From assembly GCF_008831085.1 (NCBI RefSeq), contig NZ_WBJY01000001.1:1178001-1242000 (forward strand): a stretch of 64,000 nt of DNA, written 5' to 3'. How positions within the stretch are numbered: position 1 is the first letter of the stretch; each line of letters begins with the position of its first letter. This DNA comes from Pseudoclavibacter endophyticus. GTDB lineage: Bacteria > Actinomycetota > Actinomycetes > Actinomycetales > Microbacteriaceae. Shown here one piece after another: positions 6,987-15,045 of the stretch. A program made the translations under genes and the position numbers. Under the pieces are notes generated by a model. It saw only the letters and a program-made list of their open reading frames with translations. It made no database searches and had not been told where the DNA came from.

Positions 6987-8728
6987 GCCCTGGCGGGTCC
7001 GAGCTCGGCCGCCGCCTCGTCGCGAAGGCGTTCGAGGGGGATCTTGCCCGTCACCGAGCGGTCGAGGCTCGTCCGCAGAAACACGTGTTTCGGCTTCTTG
7101 TAACCGGCGAGCCGCTGGCCCACGAACGCCGACAGTTGCCCGCCCGTGACGTCGGCGCCGTCCTCGACGGCGACGGCGGCGCACACCACCTCGCCGTAAC
7201 GGGGGTGCGGCATGCCGAACACGACGGCATCGCTGACGGCGTCGTGCTCGAGCAGCGCCTGCTCGACCTCGGCCGGGAAGACCTTCTCTCCGCCAGTGTT
7301 GACGACGGCACGGCCGCGGCCGAGGAGCTCGATCCGGCCGTCGTCCTCGACGCGCACCCAGTCGCCGGGCACCAGATGCCGGCGCCCGCGGATCACGGGA
7401 AACGACGAGGCCGTCTTGACCGGATCGCCGAAGTACCCGGTCGGCAGAATGCCGCGGAAGGCGATGAGACCGACGGTGCCCGGCACGGGATCGAGCGCCC
7501 GGTGCTCGGCATCGAGGATCACGGCGTCGGGGGTGAGCTCCATGCGCGTCGTGACCTCGTCGGCCGACCTCGAGACGCCGAGCGCGTAAGGGCCGCCCTC
7601 ACTCGAGGCGAACATATCGACGATGGTCATATCCCCCTGCGCGTGGAGCCGGCGCTTCGTGTCGGCCGAGAGTCGCATGCCGGAGCTGATGATCGACGTG
7701 ACGTCGGGCAGGCCGTCACCGGCCTCCGCGGCCTCGACAAGCGGGAGTGCGAGCACGTCGCCGGCGACGATGACGCGATTGACGCGGTGCTCCCTGATGA
7801 GTTCGTAGACACGCTGCACGTCCATTCGGGGAGCACCCTGCAGCACGACGCAGCCGCCGATCGCGAGCGTCGCCATGGTCGCCGATTGCGCGGTGCCGTG
7901 GAGCAGCGGGCTCATGGGGAGGGTGACGAGCTGCTGACGCGTGGGGTCGCACGCGATGTCGACCGCCTCCTCGAACGTCGTCGGCGGTTCGGCGCCGATG
8001 AGCCCCCAGGTGGAGTTGCGGCGCACGACGAGGAGCGTGTCGAGATCCCACACGACCGCTTTCGGCGACCCCGTGGTACCGCCCGTGTAGAGGCGCATGC
8101 AGGCGCCGCTGGGAGCGGTGGCGGGCATGGAGCCGCCCGCCGCGATGACGTCGGCGTACGGCACCGGTGTTCCTGAAGGCGCGTGCCCTGCGGCAGCCCG
8201 TGGGACCGGCTGCTCGCCGGCCCCTTTCGGCGCCTGTCGAGCGTCCGGCGACCCCTGCGCTTCGTCATCGACCTCGATGAGATCGATGTCAAGGCCGTCG
8301 GCGGCCTCGAGCGCGAGGTCGCGCTCGGTCGCCTGGAACAGAAATGACCGGCAGTTCGAGTCGACGAGTAGCTCGCGCACCTCGGTGGCCCGGTACCGGT
8401 AGTTGATCGCGACGGGCGCGACGCCGATCGACAGGCACGCCCACAGGAACGTTAGGAACTCGGCTCGGTTGTAGAGCAACGTGGCCGCCGCGTCGCCCTG
8501 CACGAGGCCGGCGCGCGTGAGGTGCGCGGCGACTGCGCCGGCCTCGCGCGCCAGCTGCCCCCACGTGACCTCGCCGAGCGGCGTGACGACGGCCCGTCGT
8601 TCGGGCGTCCGTGCCGCGATGCCCTGCCACAGGTCGCTGTAGTGGGGCGCCCACGCCACCGTGTTATCCGCCGAAACGTCCGCGGCCGCGTCGGCCGCCG
8701 ACCGGGACCCGGTGTTCACGCCGCTCAT
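6983..8728 (-). CDS. AMP-forming acyl-CoA synthetase
   Basis: A 581-residue member of the ANL adenylating superfamily. The P-loop is RLYTGGTTGSPKA (about 212-224). Later motifs are GYFGDP, the hinge region after IELLGRGRAVVNTGGEK, and the C-terminal catalytic Lys segment SVTGKIPLERL. A Gly/Pro/Ala-rich insert of about 35 residues around 160-195 is unusual. The 4-base overlaps at both ends (with MaoC upstream and the acyl-CoA dehydrogenase downstream) show one translationally coupled operon. It probably activates the same or a related acid as the PaaK-like enzyme at 1490, giving this locus two independent CoA-ligase types. Confidence 0.9.
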   Translation of the reverse strand: MSGVNTGSRSAADAAADVSADNTVAWAPHYSDLWQGIAARTPERRAVVTPLGEVTWGQLAREAGAVAAHLTRAGLVQGDAAATLLYNRAEFLTFLWACLSIGVAPVAINYRYRATEVRELLVDSNCRSFLFQATERDLALEAADGLDIDLIEVDDEAQGSPDARQAPKGAGEQPVPRAAAGHAPSGTPVPYADVIAAGGSMPATAPSGACMRLYTGGTTGSPKAVVWDLDTLLVVRRNSTWGLIGAEPPTTFEEAVDIACDPTRQQLVTLPMSPLLHGTAQSATMATLAIGGCVVLQGAPRMDVQRVYELIREHRVNRVIVAGDVLALPLVEAAEAGDGLPDVTSIISSGMRLSADTKRRLHAQGDMTIVDMFASSEGGPYALGVSRSADEVTTRMELTPDAVILDAEHRALDPVPGTVGLIAFRGILPTGYFGDPVKTASSFPVIRGRRHLVPGDWVRVEDDGRIELLGRGRAVVNTGGEKVFPAEVEQALLEHDAVSDAVVFGMPHPRYGEVVCAAVAVEDGADVTGGQLSAFVGQRLAGYKKPKHVFLRTSLDRSVTGKIPLERLRDEAAAELGPARA

Positions 8729-9195
8729 CGCAGGTGCCGCAGGACAAGCTCCGCCACGGTGACTGGCTTGCCGCCGCCTTCGAGCTCGTAGACGAGCTCG
8801 AGCGCGACCTGCACGCCGCCGTCGATCGCGGTGACGTTCGCGATAGTGCCGCGCACCCGGATGCGACCGCCCGACGGCACCGGCGCGGGGAACCGGATGC
8901 GGTTGAACCCGTAGACGATGCCGGTTCCCGTGTCGGTGATGCGGTAGATCTCGCGGAGGTGGCGCACCACCATGCCGAGCGTGAGCATCCCGTGCGCGAT
9001 GCGCGTGCCGAATGGCGAGGCGGCCGCGGCGTCGGCGTCGACGTGGATGGGGTTGTCGTCGCCCGTGAGGTCGGCGTACGTGTCGATGTCGTCCTGCGTG
9101 ATCTCGCGCCAGCTCGAGGGGCCAAAGGCGGTGCCCTCTGCCCCGTCGAGGTCGTCGATGGTCGCGACGAACGTCGTCGTTTCGGTGTCGGTCAT
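8725..9195 (-). CDS. MaoC-like enoyl-CoA hydratase (hot-dog fold)
   Basis: A 156-residue hot-dog protein. The hydratase-2 motif appears as YADLTGDDNPIHVD, followed by SPFGTRIAHGML and the strand NRIRFPAPVPSGGRI. Family members hydrate trans-2-enoyl-CoA or bind acyl-CoA. The ATG at 9195 follows GAAGGAG. An upstream in-frame ATG at 9210 would include this ribosome site in the coding region and is rejected. It is first in the operon with the acyl-CoA synthetase (4-base overlap) and the acyl-CoA dehydrogenase, and would act after the dehydrogenase. Confidence 0.85.
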   Translation of the reverse strand: MTDTETTTFVATIDDLDGAEGTAFGPSSWREITQDDIDTYADLTGDDNPIHVDADAAAASPFGTRIAHGMLTLGMVVRHLREIYRITDTGTGIVYGFNRIRFPAPVPSGGRIRVRGTIANVTAIDGGVQVALELVYELEGGGKPVTVAELVLRHLR

Positions 9196-9257
9196 CGTGC
9201 TCCTTCGCATCGGATGCTCACCACTTTGTCCCCCGCGCGCGAGGCCTTCGTGCCGCT

Positions 9258-9272
9258 TTCCATCCTGCGAAA
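9258..9272. promoter_or_regulatory. Imperfect TTCCA-N5-xxGAA-like site in the divergent promoter
   Basis: The site has a left half TTCCA and a degenerate right half CGAAA, placed between maoC (start 9195) and the second CGSC gene (start 9358). It can also be read as TTTC-N8-GAAA shifted by one base. It is weaker than the perfect repeat at 2936 and is listed because it has the same position relative to the homologous module. Confidence 0.2.
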
Positions 9273-9357
9273 CGGCGCGCGCCGGGCTACGCCCACCGTG
9301 CGACAGTTCCGCTGCATGCGGGCCGAAGGTGGCCCGCCGACCGATGAAGGGATGCTG

Positions 9358-9897
9358 ATGGCTACGTTAGAGCCGATGCTCGACCCGACCGGGGTGGCCG
9401 ACGATACGTCGGCGACGACGCTCTCGCCGCGCCCCGTGAGCCTCGAGGGACTCACCGTGGGACTCCTCGACAACACCAAACCCAACGCGACGCTGCTGCT
9501 GAACGCGCTCGGCGACCTGCTCACGACGCGGTATGGCGTCGGAGCAACGAAGCTCTACACGAAGGACTACTTCGGCACGCCGGTCAAGCAGGAGCTGCTC
9601 GATGAGATCGTGCGCGACTGTGATGTGGTCGTCACCGCCGTGGGCGACTGCGGTTCCTGCAGCGCTGCCACGGTGGCCGACGGGCTGCTGTTCGAACGTG
9701 TCGGCGTACCGACCGTGTCGATCACCTCGGACTCCTTCTTCGCGTCGGGCCGCGCCATGGCGAGCGTGCAGGGCTTCCCCGACTTCCAGTTCATGGCGGT
9801 GCCGCACCCGGTCGCCAGCCTGAACAACGACGAGATCCGCGAGCGCGCCGAGGCGGCGCTGCCGCAGGTGCTGAGCATCCTGGGGGTTGAGGCATGA
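9358..9897 (+). CDS. UGSC-family protein, Cys form (CGSC redox motif), copy 2
   Basis: A 179-residue paralogue of the protein at 3078. Shared elements are GLTVGLLDNTKPNA, VGDCGSCSAATVADG (C98 and C101), SDSFFASGRAMA, GFPDFQF and PHPVASL. The central segment (about 60-85) differs strongly from copy 1, which suggests a different substrate or partner surface. The start is set at 9358 because GAAGGG is about 7 bases upstream; an ATG at 9352 is too close to it. The gene overlaps its partner by 4 bases, exactly as in copy 1. As there, the first motif position is TGC, so no selenocysteine is used. Confidence 0.75.
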   Translation: MATLEPMLDPTGVADDTSATTLSPRPVSLEGLTVGLLDNTKPNATLLLNALGDLLTTRYGVGATKLYTKDYFGTPVKQELLDEIVRDCDVVVTAVGDCGSCSAATVADGLLFERVGVPTVSITSDSFFASGRAMASVQGFPDFQFMAVPHPVASLNNDEIRERAEAALPQVLSILGVEA

Positions 9898-11015
9898 CGA
9901 GCGAGATGATGGCGACGGACGCCGGCGGCACAGTGACGGAGATCGACGGCAGGGCCGTGCGGGCGGCGATCGAGGCCGCGTTTGAGAACGAGTGGACCGA
10001 TGGCATGCCCGTGGTCCCGGTCACCGCGTCGATCCTCGAGGAGTTCCTCGCGGCGACCGATCGCGATCCGGCGGAGGTGCTCTTTCGGATCCCGCACCTC
10101 AACCGCGAGCTCACGGTCGAGCTCGCCGCGCTCAATGCGGCGCTCGCGGGCTGCAAGCCCGAATACGTGCCCGCCGTGATCGCGGCGTGGGAGTCGATCG
10201 CGAAGGAACCGCATCCGGTTCGTGGCATTTGGCAGTCGACAACGGGAACGGCCCCGTTCCTGCTCGTCAACGGCCCCGTCCGCACCGAGCTCGGCGTCAA
10301 CTGCGCCGGCAATGTGTTCGGCTCGGGCTTCCGCGCCAACGCGACGATCGGCCGCGCGATTCGCCTTGCACTCAATAACGTCTTCGGACTGCGCCCGCAT
10401 CTCCTCGACCAGGCGACGCAGGGCACGCCCGCGCGCTACGCGGCGGTCATCGGCGAATACGAGGAGCTGAGCCCCTGGGAGCCGTTCCACGTCGAGCACG
10501 GGTTCGGCGCCGACGAGAGCGTCGTGACGGCGTTCGTGATCCGTTCCGTCGTGCACATCGAGGCGCGCCACGCGATGACGCCAGAACAGCTCGCAGAGGA
10601 TCTCATCGACACGATCGCGCGCACGGGTGCGCTGATCCACGAGTACACGAGCACGCTGCTGGTGTTGACGCCCGAGCACGCCGCACTCTTCGCCGACGCC
10701 GGCTGGAGCAAGGCTCAACTGCGCGACTACATCACGACGAATGCGGTGCTCGACCGCGCCGACCTCGAGCGGGTCGGCAAGGACGCGCTCGCAACGAAGT
10801 CGCGGTGGCGCCTGCCCCGCGCGCACCCCGACGCGACCGCCGACTCCGCGGCCTCGAGCGACGAACCCGACCGCGTGCCGGTGCTGCGATTCCCGAGCTC
10901 GGTGCAGATCGTGGTCGCGGGCGCCAACAACGCCGGCGTGTCCGCCGTGGTCGAGGTGTTCACCCTCAACCCGCCGCGCGAGGAACCGTACTCGGCGACC
11001 GCCATTCGCGCGTAG
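9894..11015 (+). CDS. Partner protein of the CGSC module (WTDGMP motif), copy 2
   Basis: A 373-residue paralogue of the protein at 3647. It keeps WTDGMP (34-39), TDRDP, AGCKPEYVP with C87, WQST, FGSGFRANATI (142-152), QATQGTP, SPWEPF, AGWSK and a C-terminal Gly/Asn strand (VVAGANNAGVS). Relative to copy 1 it has an insert rich in Ala, Asp and Ser before the C-terminal strand (about 310-330). It has no signal peptide or membrane helix. Its function is unknown; conservation with copy 1 pinpoints the functional residues. It is followed after 152 bases by the SsuA-like gene, which may share or follow the same transcript. Confidence 0.7.
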   Translation: MTSEMMATDAGGTVTEIDGRAVRAAIEAAFENEWTDGMPVVPVTASILEEFLAATDRDPAEVLFRIPHLNRELTVELAALNAALAGCKPEYVPAVIAAWESIAKEPHPVRGIWQSTTGTAPFLLVNGPVRTELGVNCAGNVFGSGFRANATIGRAIRLALNNVFGLRPHLLDQATQGTPARYAAVIGEYEELSPWEPFHVEHGFGADESVVTAFVIRSVVHIEARHAMTPEQLAEDLIDTIARTGALIHEYTSTLLVLTPEHAALFADAGWSKAQLRDYITTNAVLDRADLERVGKDALATKSRWRLPRAHPDATADSAASSDEPDRVPVLRFPSSVQIVVAGANNAGVSAVVEVFTLNPPREEPYSATAIRA

Positions 11016-11052
11016 CGCGAGGCGAACCACCCACGACAACCAACCGGCCCCC

Positions 11053-11102
11053 GGCCCGGGCTCGGTGCGTTTCGGAGAACGAAAACCTCCCGCGCCCGGG
11101 CC
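11053..11102. promoter_or_regulatory. GC-rich inverted repeat upstream of the binding-protein operon
   Basis: Arms 11053-11060 (GGCCCGGG) and 11095-11102 (CCCGGGCC) are complementary. Inside the 34-base loop is a smaller TTTC-N7-GAAA dyad at 11070-11084. The element lies 65 bases before the SsuA-like start and could be an operator, or a terminator for the preceding module. No known riboswitch pattern was recognised. Confidence 0.25.
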
Positions 11103-11167
11103 CACTGAGGGGCGATGATGCGACAGTGCCGCCCGATGACGAGCGGCCCGATAGCTGAGGAGCTTTC

Positions 11168-12238
11168 ATGTCACTTCGCACACGCAACGGCGCGGCGCGC
11201 AGACTGCGACAGACCACCGCGGCCGTGATCGCCACTGCGGCGCTCGCCCTCACGGGCTGCGCGGCCGACGGAGCGGGCGGGGGTGAGGGGGAGCTGCAGC
11301 CCCTGAGCGCCGTGACCTTCCTGCCGCTCGAGTCGTTCACCTTCACGCCCGAGATGGTCGCCTACGCGGGCGGCTTCTTCGAGGACCACGGCCTCGACGT
11401 GGATTTGCAGGCCGTGCAGGGATCGGCCGCCGCGATCCAGGCCGTCATCAGCGGCGCCACTGACGTTACGCGCGCGAGCACGATCGACTCGATGCCGCCG
11501 TTCGAGCAGGGCCAGCCGCTCCTGGCGGTGGGCACGATGGCGCACAAGTCGAACATTCGCGTCGCCTCGGCCGCGTCGCACCCGATCGAGGACGGCGCGT
11601 CGATGGCCGGACAGACGATCGGCATGGGCTCGATCGGCGGCACGAGCGAGAAGGCGCTGGACCTCATGCTGCACGCCGAGGGCGTCGACCCCGATTCGGT
11701 CACGCGCCAGAGCGTGCCCGTGACGGGGGCGACATTCGAGCTCGTCAAGCAGGGGCAGCTCGCCGGCTACATCGTGAGCCTCGACACCTCGATCGCGATC
11801 GCGCAGCAAAATGAGGATGCAGTCATCGACGCGGCCGGGCTCGATGAGGTCCCCGACTTCCAGACCTGGCTCGTCTCCGAGGAAACGGCGGCGGACCCCG
11901 AGAAGGGCCCGCGCGTGACGGCGTTCATGGCCGCGATTCGAGACGCCGTGCAGTTCGTGATCGACGACGCGCCGAACGACTACGTGAACGTGCTCGAGAT
12001 GCTGCGCGAGAGCGGCGAGTTCCAGTTCGCCGCGCTCGACGACGACGCGATCGCCAAGGAGGCGCTCGACTTCTACACGACGGAGACGTGGGTCAACCCC
12101 GAGACGGGCGGCGACATCCTGGTCAACGATCAGGAGAAGTGGGCTGCCGCCTACGAGAGCTACGCGGGCACCGGCCTCGTCGAGGGCAGCCACGATCCGA
12201 GTGCGTGGATGACCGACGACCTGCTCCCCACCGAGTGA
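11168..12238 (+). CDS. ABC transporter substrate-binding lipoprotein (SsuA/NMT1 type), copy 1
   Basis: A 356-residue solute-binding protein. It has a basic N-terminus, a hydrophobic stretch and the lipobox LTGC, so it should be an exported lipoprotein. The mature part has the NMT1/SsuA layout: FLPLESFTFTPEMVAYAGGFFEDHGLDV, then VQGSAAAIQAVISGATDVTR and GMGSIGGTSEKALD. This family binds small anions and heterocycles such as sulfonates, nitrate or pyrimidine precursors. GAGGAG precedes the ATG by 7 bases. It is the first gene of the block with the ATPase, permease and carboxylase genes. A close paralogue follows directly. Confidence 0.88.
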   Translation: MSLRTRNGAARRLRQTTAAVIATAALALTGCAADGAGGGEGELQPLSAVTFLPLESFTFTPEMVAYAGGFFEDHGLDVDLQAVQGSAAAIQAVISGATDVTRASTIDSMPPFEQGQPLLAVGTMAHKSNIRVASAASHPIEDGASMAGQTIGMGSIGGTSEKALDLMLHAEGVDPDSVTRQSVPVTGATFELVKQGQLAGYIVSLDTSIAIAQQNEDAVIDAAGLDEVPDFQTWLVSEETAADPEKGPRVTAFMAAIRDAVQFVIDDAPNDYVNVLEMLRESGEFQFAALDDDAIAKEALDFYTTETWVNPETGGDILVNDQEKWAAAYESYAGTGLVEGSHDPSAWMTDDLLPTE

Positions 12239-12252
12239 GTGGAACTCCGGAT

Positions 12253-13320
12253 ATGACGATCACCGCACGTACCGGGACATCGAAATCTGCGCGGACCCCG
12301 AAGGGGCGCATCGCGACGGCCCTGGTCGGCGCGGCGGCGCTCATTCTCACGGGATGCGCCACCGACGACGGCCAGGAACTGCATGACATGAACGTCGTCA
12401 CGTTCCTGCCGCTCGACTCGATCACCTTCACACCGGAGATGTTCGCGTACGCGGGCGGCTACTTCGAGAAACACGGGCTGAACGTCAATCTCGAGCCGGT
12501 CCAAGGCAGCGCCGCGGCGATGCAGGCGGTCATCTCGGGAGCAGCGGACATCACGCGAGTGAGCTCGCTCGACTCGTTCCCCGCGTTCGAACAGGGCCAG
12601 CCGATCAGCTCGATCGGCACGATGGCGTACGGCTCTCCGATTTGGTTCCTTTCACATGACGCGAATCCGATCGAGTCGGCCCAGGACATGGCCGGGCAGG
12701 TCGTCGGCCTCGGGTCGATCGGAGGTACCAGCGAGAACCTGCTGAACCTCACGCTCGACGCGAACGGCGTTGCACGAGACGACGTGACGCGTCAGGCCGT
12801 GCCCGTTACGAGCGCGACGTTCGAACTCGTTCGTCAGGGACAGTTGGCCACCTACATGGTCAGCATCGACACCGCGTTCTACATCGGCAACCAAAACGAC
12901 GACGCGGTCCTGTCACAGGCCGGCCTCGAGGAGACGCCCGACCTTCACACCTGGATAGCGAGTTCTGCGCTTCTCGAGGATGCAGAGCGTGCCGAGGAGG
13001 TTCGAGCCTTCCTCGCGGCGATTCGCGAAGCGATGCAGTTCGTCCTCGACGACGCTCCAAACGATTTCGCAGAGGTGATCTCGATCCTCGAGCAGAGCGA
13101 ATTCGAGATTCCAGCGCTGAGCGTCGAGGAGGTCGCGATCGAGTCGCTGTCGTGGTACGCGGAAAACGTGTGGATCGATCCGGACGGCGACCACGGACTC
13201 ATCGAGAACGACGCCGAAGCATGGCAGATCGCCTACGACACCTATGTCGAAGGTGGCCTCCTCGAAGGCGGGCACGACCCGCAGTCGTGGGTGACCGATG
13301 AGTTCGTTCCCACCGACTGA
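12253..13320 (+). CDS. ABC transporter substrate-binding lipoprotein (SsuA/NMT1 type), copy 2
   Basis: A 355-residue tandem paralogue of the preceding protein, with lipobox LTGC, FLPLDSITFTPEMFAYAGGYFEKHGL, VQGSAAAMQAVISGAADITR and GLGSIGGTSENLLN. It is clearly alignable throughout, but the ligand-cleft regions around GSPIWFLSHDANP and the C-terminus differ from copy 1. No strong ribosome site precedes its ATG, which lies 14 bases after the previous stop, so translation may depend on the upstream gene. Two receptors feeding one ATPase/permease pair would widen substrate range. Confidence 0.87.
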   Translation: MTITARTGTSKSARTPKGRIATALVGAAALILTGCATDDGQELHDMNVVTFLPLDSITFTPEMFAYAGGYFEKHGLNVNLEPVQGSAAAMQAVISGAADITRVSSLDSFPAFEQGQPISSIGTMAYGSPIWFLSHDANPIESAQDMAGQVVGLGSIGGTSENLLNLTLDANGVARDDVTRQAVPVTSATFELVRQGQLATYMVSIDTAFYIGNQNDDAVLSQAGLEETPDLHTWIASSALLEDAERAEEVRAFLAAIREAMQFVLDDAPNDFAEVISILEQSEFEIPALSVEEVAIESLSWYAENVWIDPDGDHGLIENDAEAWQIAYDTYVEGGLLEGGHDPQSWVTDEFVPTD

Positions 13321-13395
13321 GCAGACGACCCGAGCAAGGGTGCGGCTGAAAAGACGACATCGCGCGGTCAGGAATGGCCGGCGAGTAGGGAGAGT

Positions 13396-14235
13396 ATGAC
13401 TATGGCAGCGACGAGCGTCGAGCAATCGGCCGGAAAGGATGCTGCGGAAGGCGACGTTCCACGGCTCCTGATCCGCGACGTCGGGAGGGACTTCCGCACT
13501 CGGAACGGTGTCACGCACGCCGTTTCGGGCGTCGACCTGAGCATCCAGAAGGGCGAGTTCGTCGCGGTGATCGGCCGGTCGGGCTGTGGAAAGACGACGC
13601 TCTTGCGCATGGTCGGCGGCTTGCTGCCGCCGACCAGCGGCGAGATAGAGGTCGACGGGAAGCGGCTGTGGAACGGGACGCAGGTGGACTCCTCAGCGAT
13701 CACCAAGCTCGGCTTCGTGTTCCAGGAGAGCAACCTGTTCCCATGGTTCAGCGTGCTCGACAACATCGCGCTGCCGATGAAGCTGCGCGGTGTTGGGAAG
13801 CGCCAGCGACGGGCCCGCGCCACCGAGCTCGCCGAGCTCGTCGGGCTCACCGGATTCGAGAAGTCGTACCCCAGGGAGTTGTCTGGCGGCATGCGCCAGC
13901 GCGCGGCAATCGCGCGCGCCCTTTCGACGGAACCCGAGCTGCTCCTGATGGACGAACCGTTCGGGGCACTCGATGCACTCACGCGGGAGCGGATGAACCT
14001 CGAGCTGCAGCGCATCGTGCTGGAGACGACGTCGACGGTGGTGTTCGTGACGCACGACATCCCGGAGGCCGTCTTCCTGGCCGACCGCGTCGTCCACATG
14101 ACGCCACGTCCGGGCCGCATCCACCAGATCGTGCCGGCGGAGTTCCCGAAGCCGCGATCGGTCGACGTGCAGACGACGCTCGAATTCAACGAGATCGTCC
14201 GCAATCTCCGCAGCGACATTGACAAGGATGACTAA
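13396..14235 (+). CDS. ABC transporter ATPase (SsuB/TauB type)
   Basis: A 279-residue nucleotide-binding subunit. Walker A is GRSGCGKTT, the Q-loop FVFQESNLFPW, the signature LSGGMRQR, Walker B LLLMDEPFGALD, and the switch His lies in VFVTHD. This matches the nitrate/sulfonate/taurine importer ATPases. The ATG at 13396 is preceded by GGGAGA; a second ATG lies two codons later. Its stop is directly followed by the permease ATG, with no spacer. It energises import for the two tandem binding proteins. Confidence 0.92.
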   Translation: MTMAATSVEQSAGKDAAEGDVPRLLIRDVGRDFRTRNGVTHAVSGVDLSIQKGEFVAVIGRSGCGKTTLLRMVGGLLPPTSGEIEVDGKRLWNGTQVDSSAITKLGFVFQESNLFPWFSVLDNIALPMKLRGVGKRQRRARATELAELVGLTGFEKSYPRELSGGMRQRAAIARALSTEPELLLMDEPFGALDALTRERMNLELQRIVLETTSTVVFVTHDIPEAVFLADRVVHMTPRPGRIHQIVPAEFPKPRSVDVQTTLEFNEIVRNLRSDIDKDD

Positions 14236-15033
14236 ATGAGCCGTTCACGAATGCTGAAGCTCCTGCCGTGGATTGCGACACCGCTGCTCGTGATCCTGAT
14301 CATCATCGCGTGGCAGATCATTGTCACGGTCTTCAACGTGAATCCGTTCATCTTCCCGCCGCCCGGCGAGGTGGGATCAACGTTCATCGGTCTGTTCGCC
14401 GACCCGAGGACGTGGAATGCGACGTGGGTCACGGTCACCGAGATCGTCGTCGGCTTCCTGATCGCGGTCGTCATCGGATTGACCGTCGGCGTCATCCTCG
14501 GCAAGGTTCGATGGCTCGAAGTCAGTCTGCGGCCCCTCATCATCATCTCGCAGGTCGCCCCCAAGGTCGCGTTCATCCCGCTGTTCGTGATCTGGTTCGG
14601 GTTCGGGATGACCTCGAAGATCGTCCTCGCGGTACTGCTGGCGTTCTTCCCCATCATGCTTAACGTGCTGCTCGGCGTGCGGTCGGTCGAGCAGGGGCAC
14701 CGTGAAGTGTTGCAAAGCCTCAACGCGTCGAGGTGGCAGCGGTTCACGCAGCTCGACATGCGTTCGCTGCAGCCTCACCTCTTCGCGGGAATGGAGGTGG
14801 GCATCGTGCTCGCGACCATCGGCGCGATCGTCGGCGAATACCTCGGAGGGAACGACGGGCTCGGGAACCTTGTCGTGGCCTCGATGAACGCGCTCGATGC
14901 CGGAATGACGTTCGCGCTGATCCTCTGGCTCTCGCTCATCGGTCTGGTGCTGTATCTCATCGTCAATGAGCTCAAGCGGTTCTTCATTCCCTGGCACGAG
15001 TCGGTCTACGGGCTGAACAACGTGGGCGTCTAA
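14236..15033 (+). CDS. ABC transporter permease (SsuC/TauC type)
   Basis: A 265-residue integral membrane subunit with about six hydrophobic helices, beginning at LLVILIIIAWQIIV. The coupling EAA-type loop lies near the region LNASRWQRFTQLDMRSLQPHLFAG-x-EVG. The family is binding-protein-dependent transport permease 1. It is immediately adjacent to the ATPase gene, with no intergenic base, and is followed after 12 bases by the carboxyltransferase gene. That spacing links uptake directly to a carboxylation step. Confidence 0.9.
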   Translation: MSRSRMLKLLPWIATPLLVILIIIAWQIIVTVFNVNPFIFPPPGEVGSTFIGLFADPRTWNATWVTVTEIVVGFLIAVVIGLTVGVILGKVRWLEVSLRPLIIISQVAPKVAFIPLFVIWFGFGMTSKIVLAVLLAFFPIMLNVLLGVRSVEQGHREVLQSLNASRWQRFTQLDMRSLQPHLFAGMEVGIVLATIGAIVGEYLGGNDGLGNLVVASMNALDAGMTFALILWLSLIGLVLYLIVNELKRFFIPWHESVYGLNNVGV

Positions 15034-15045
15034 GAGGAGGTGAAC

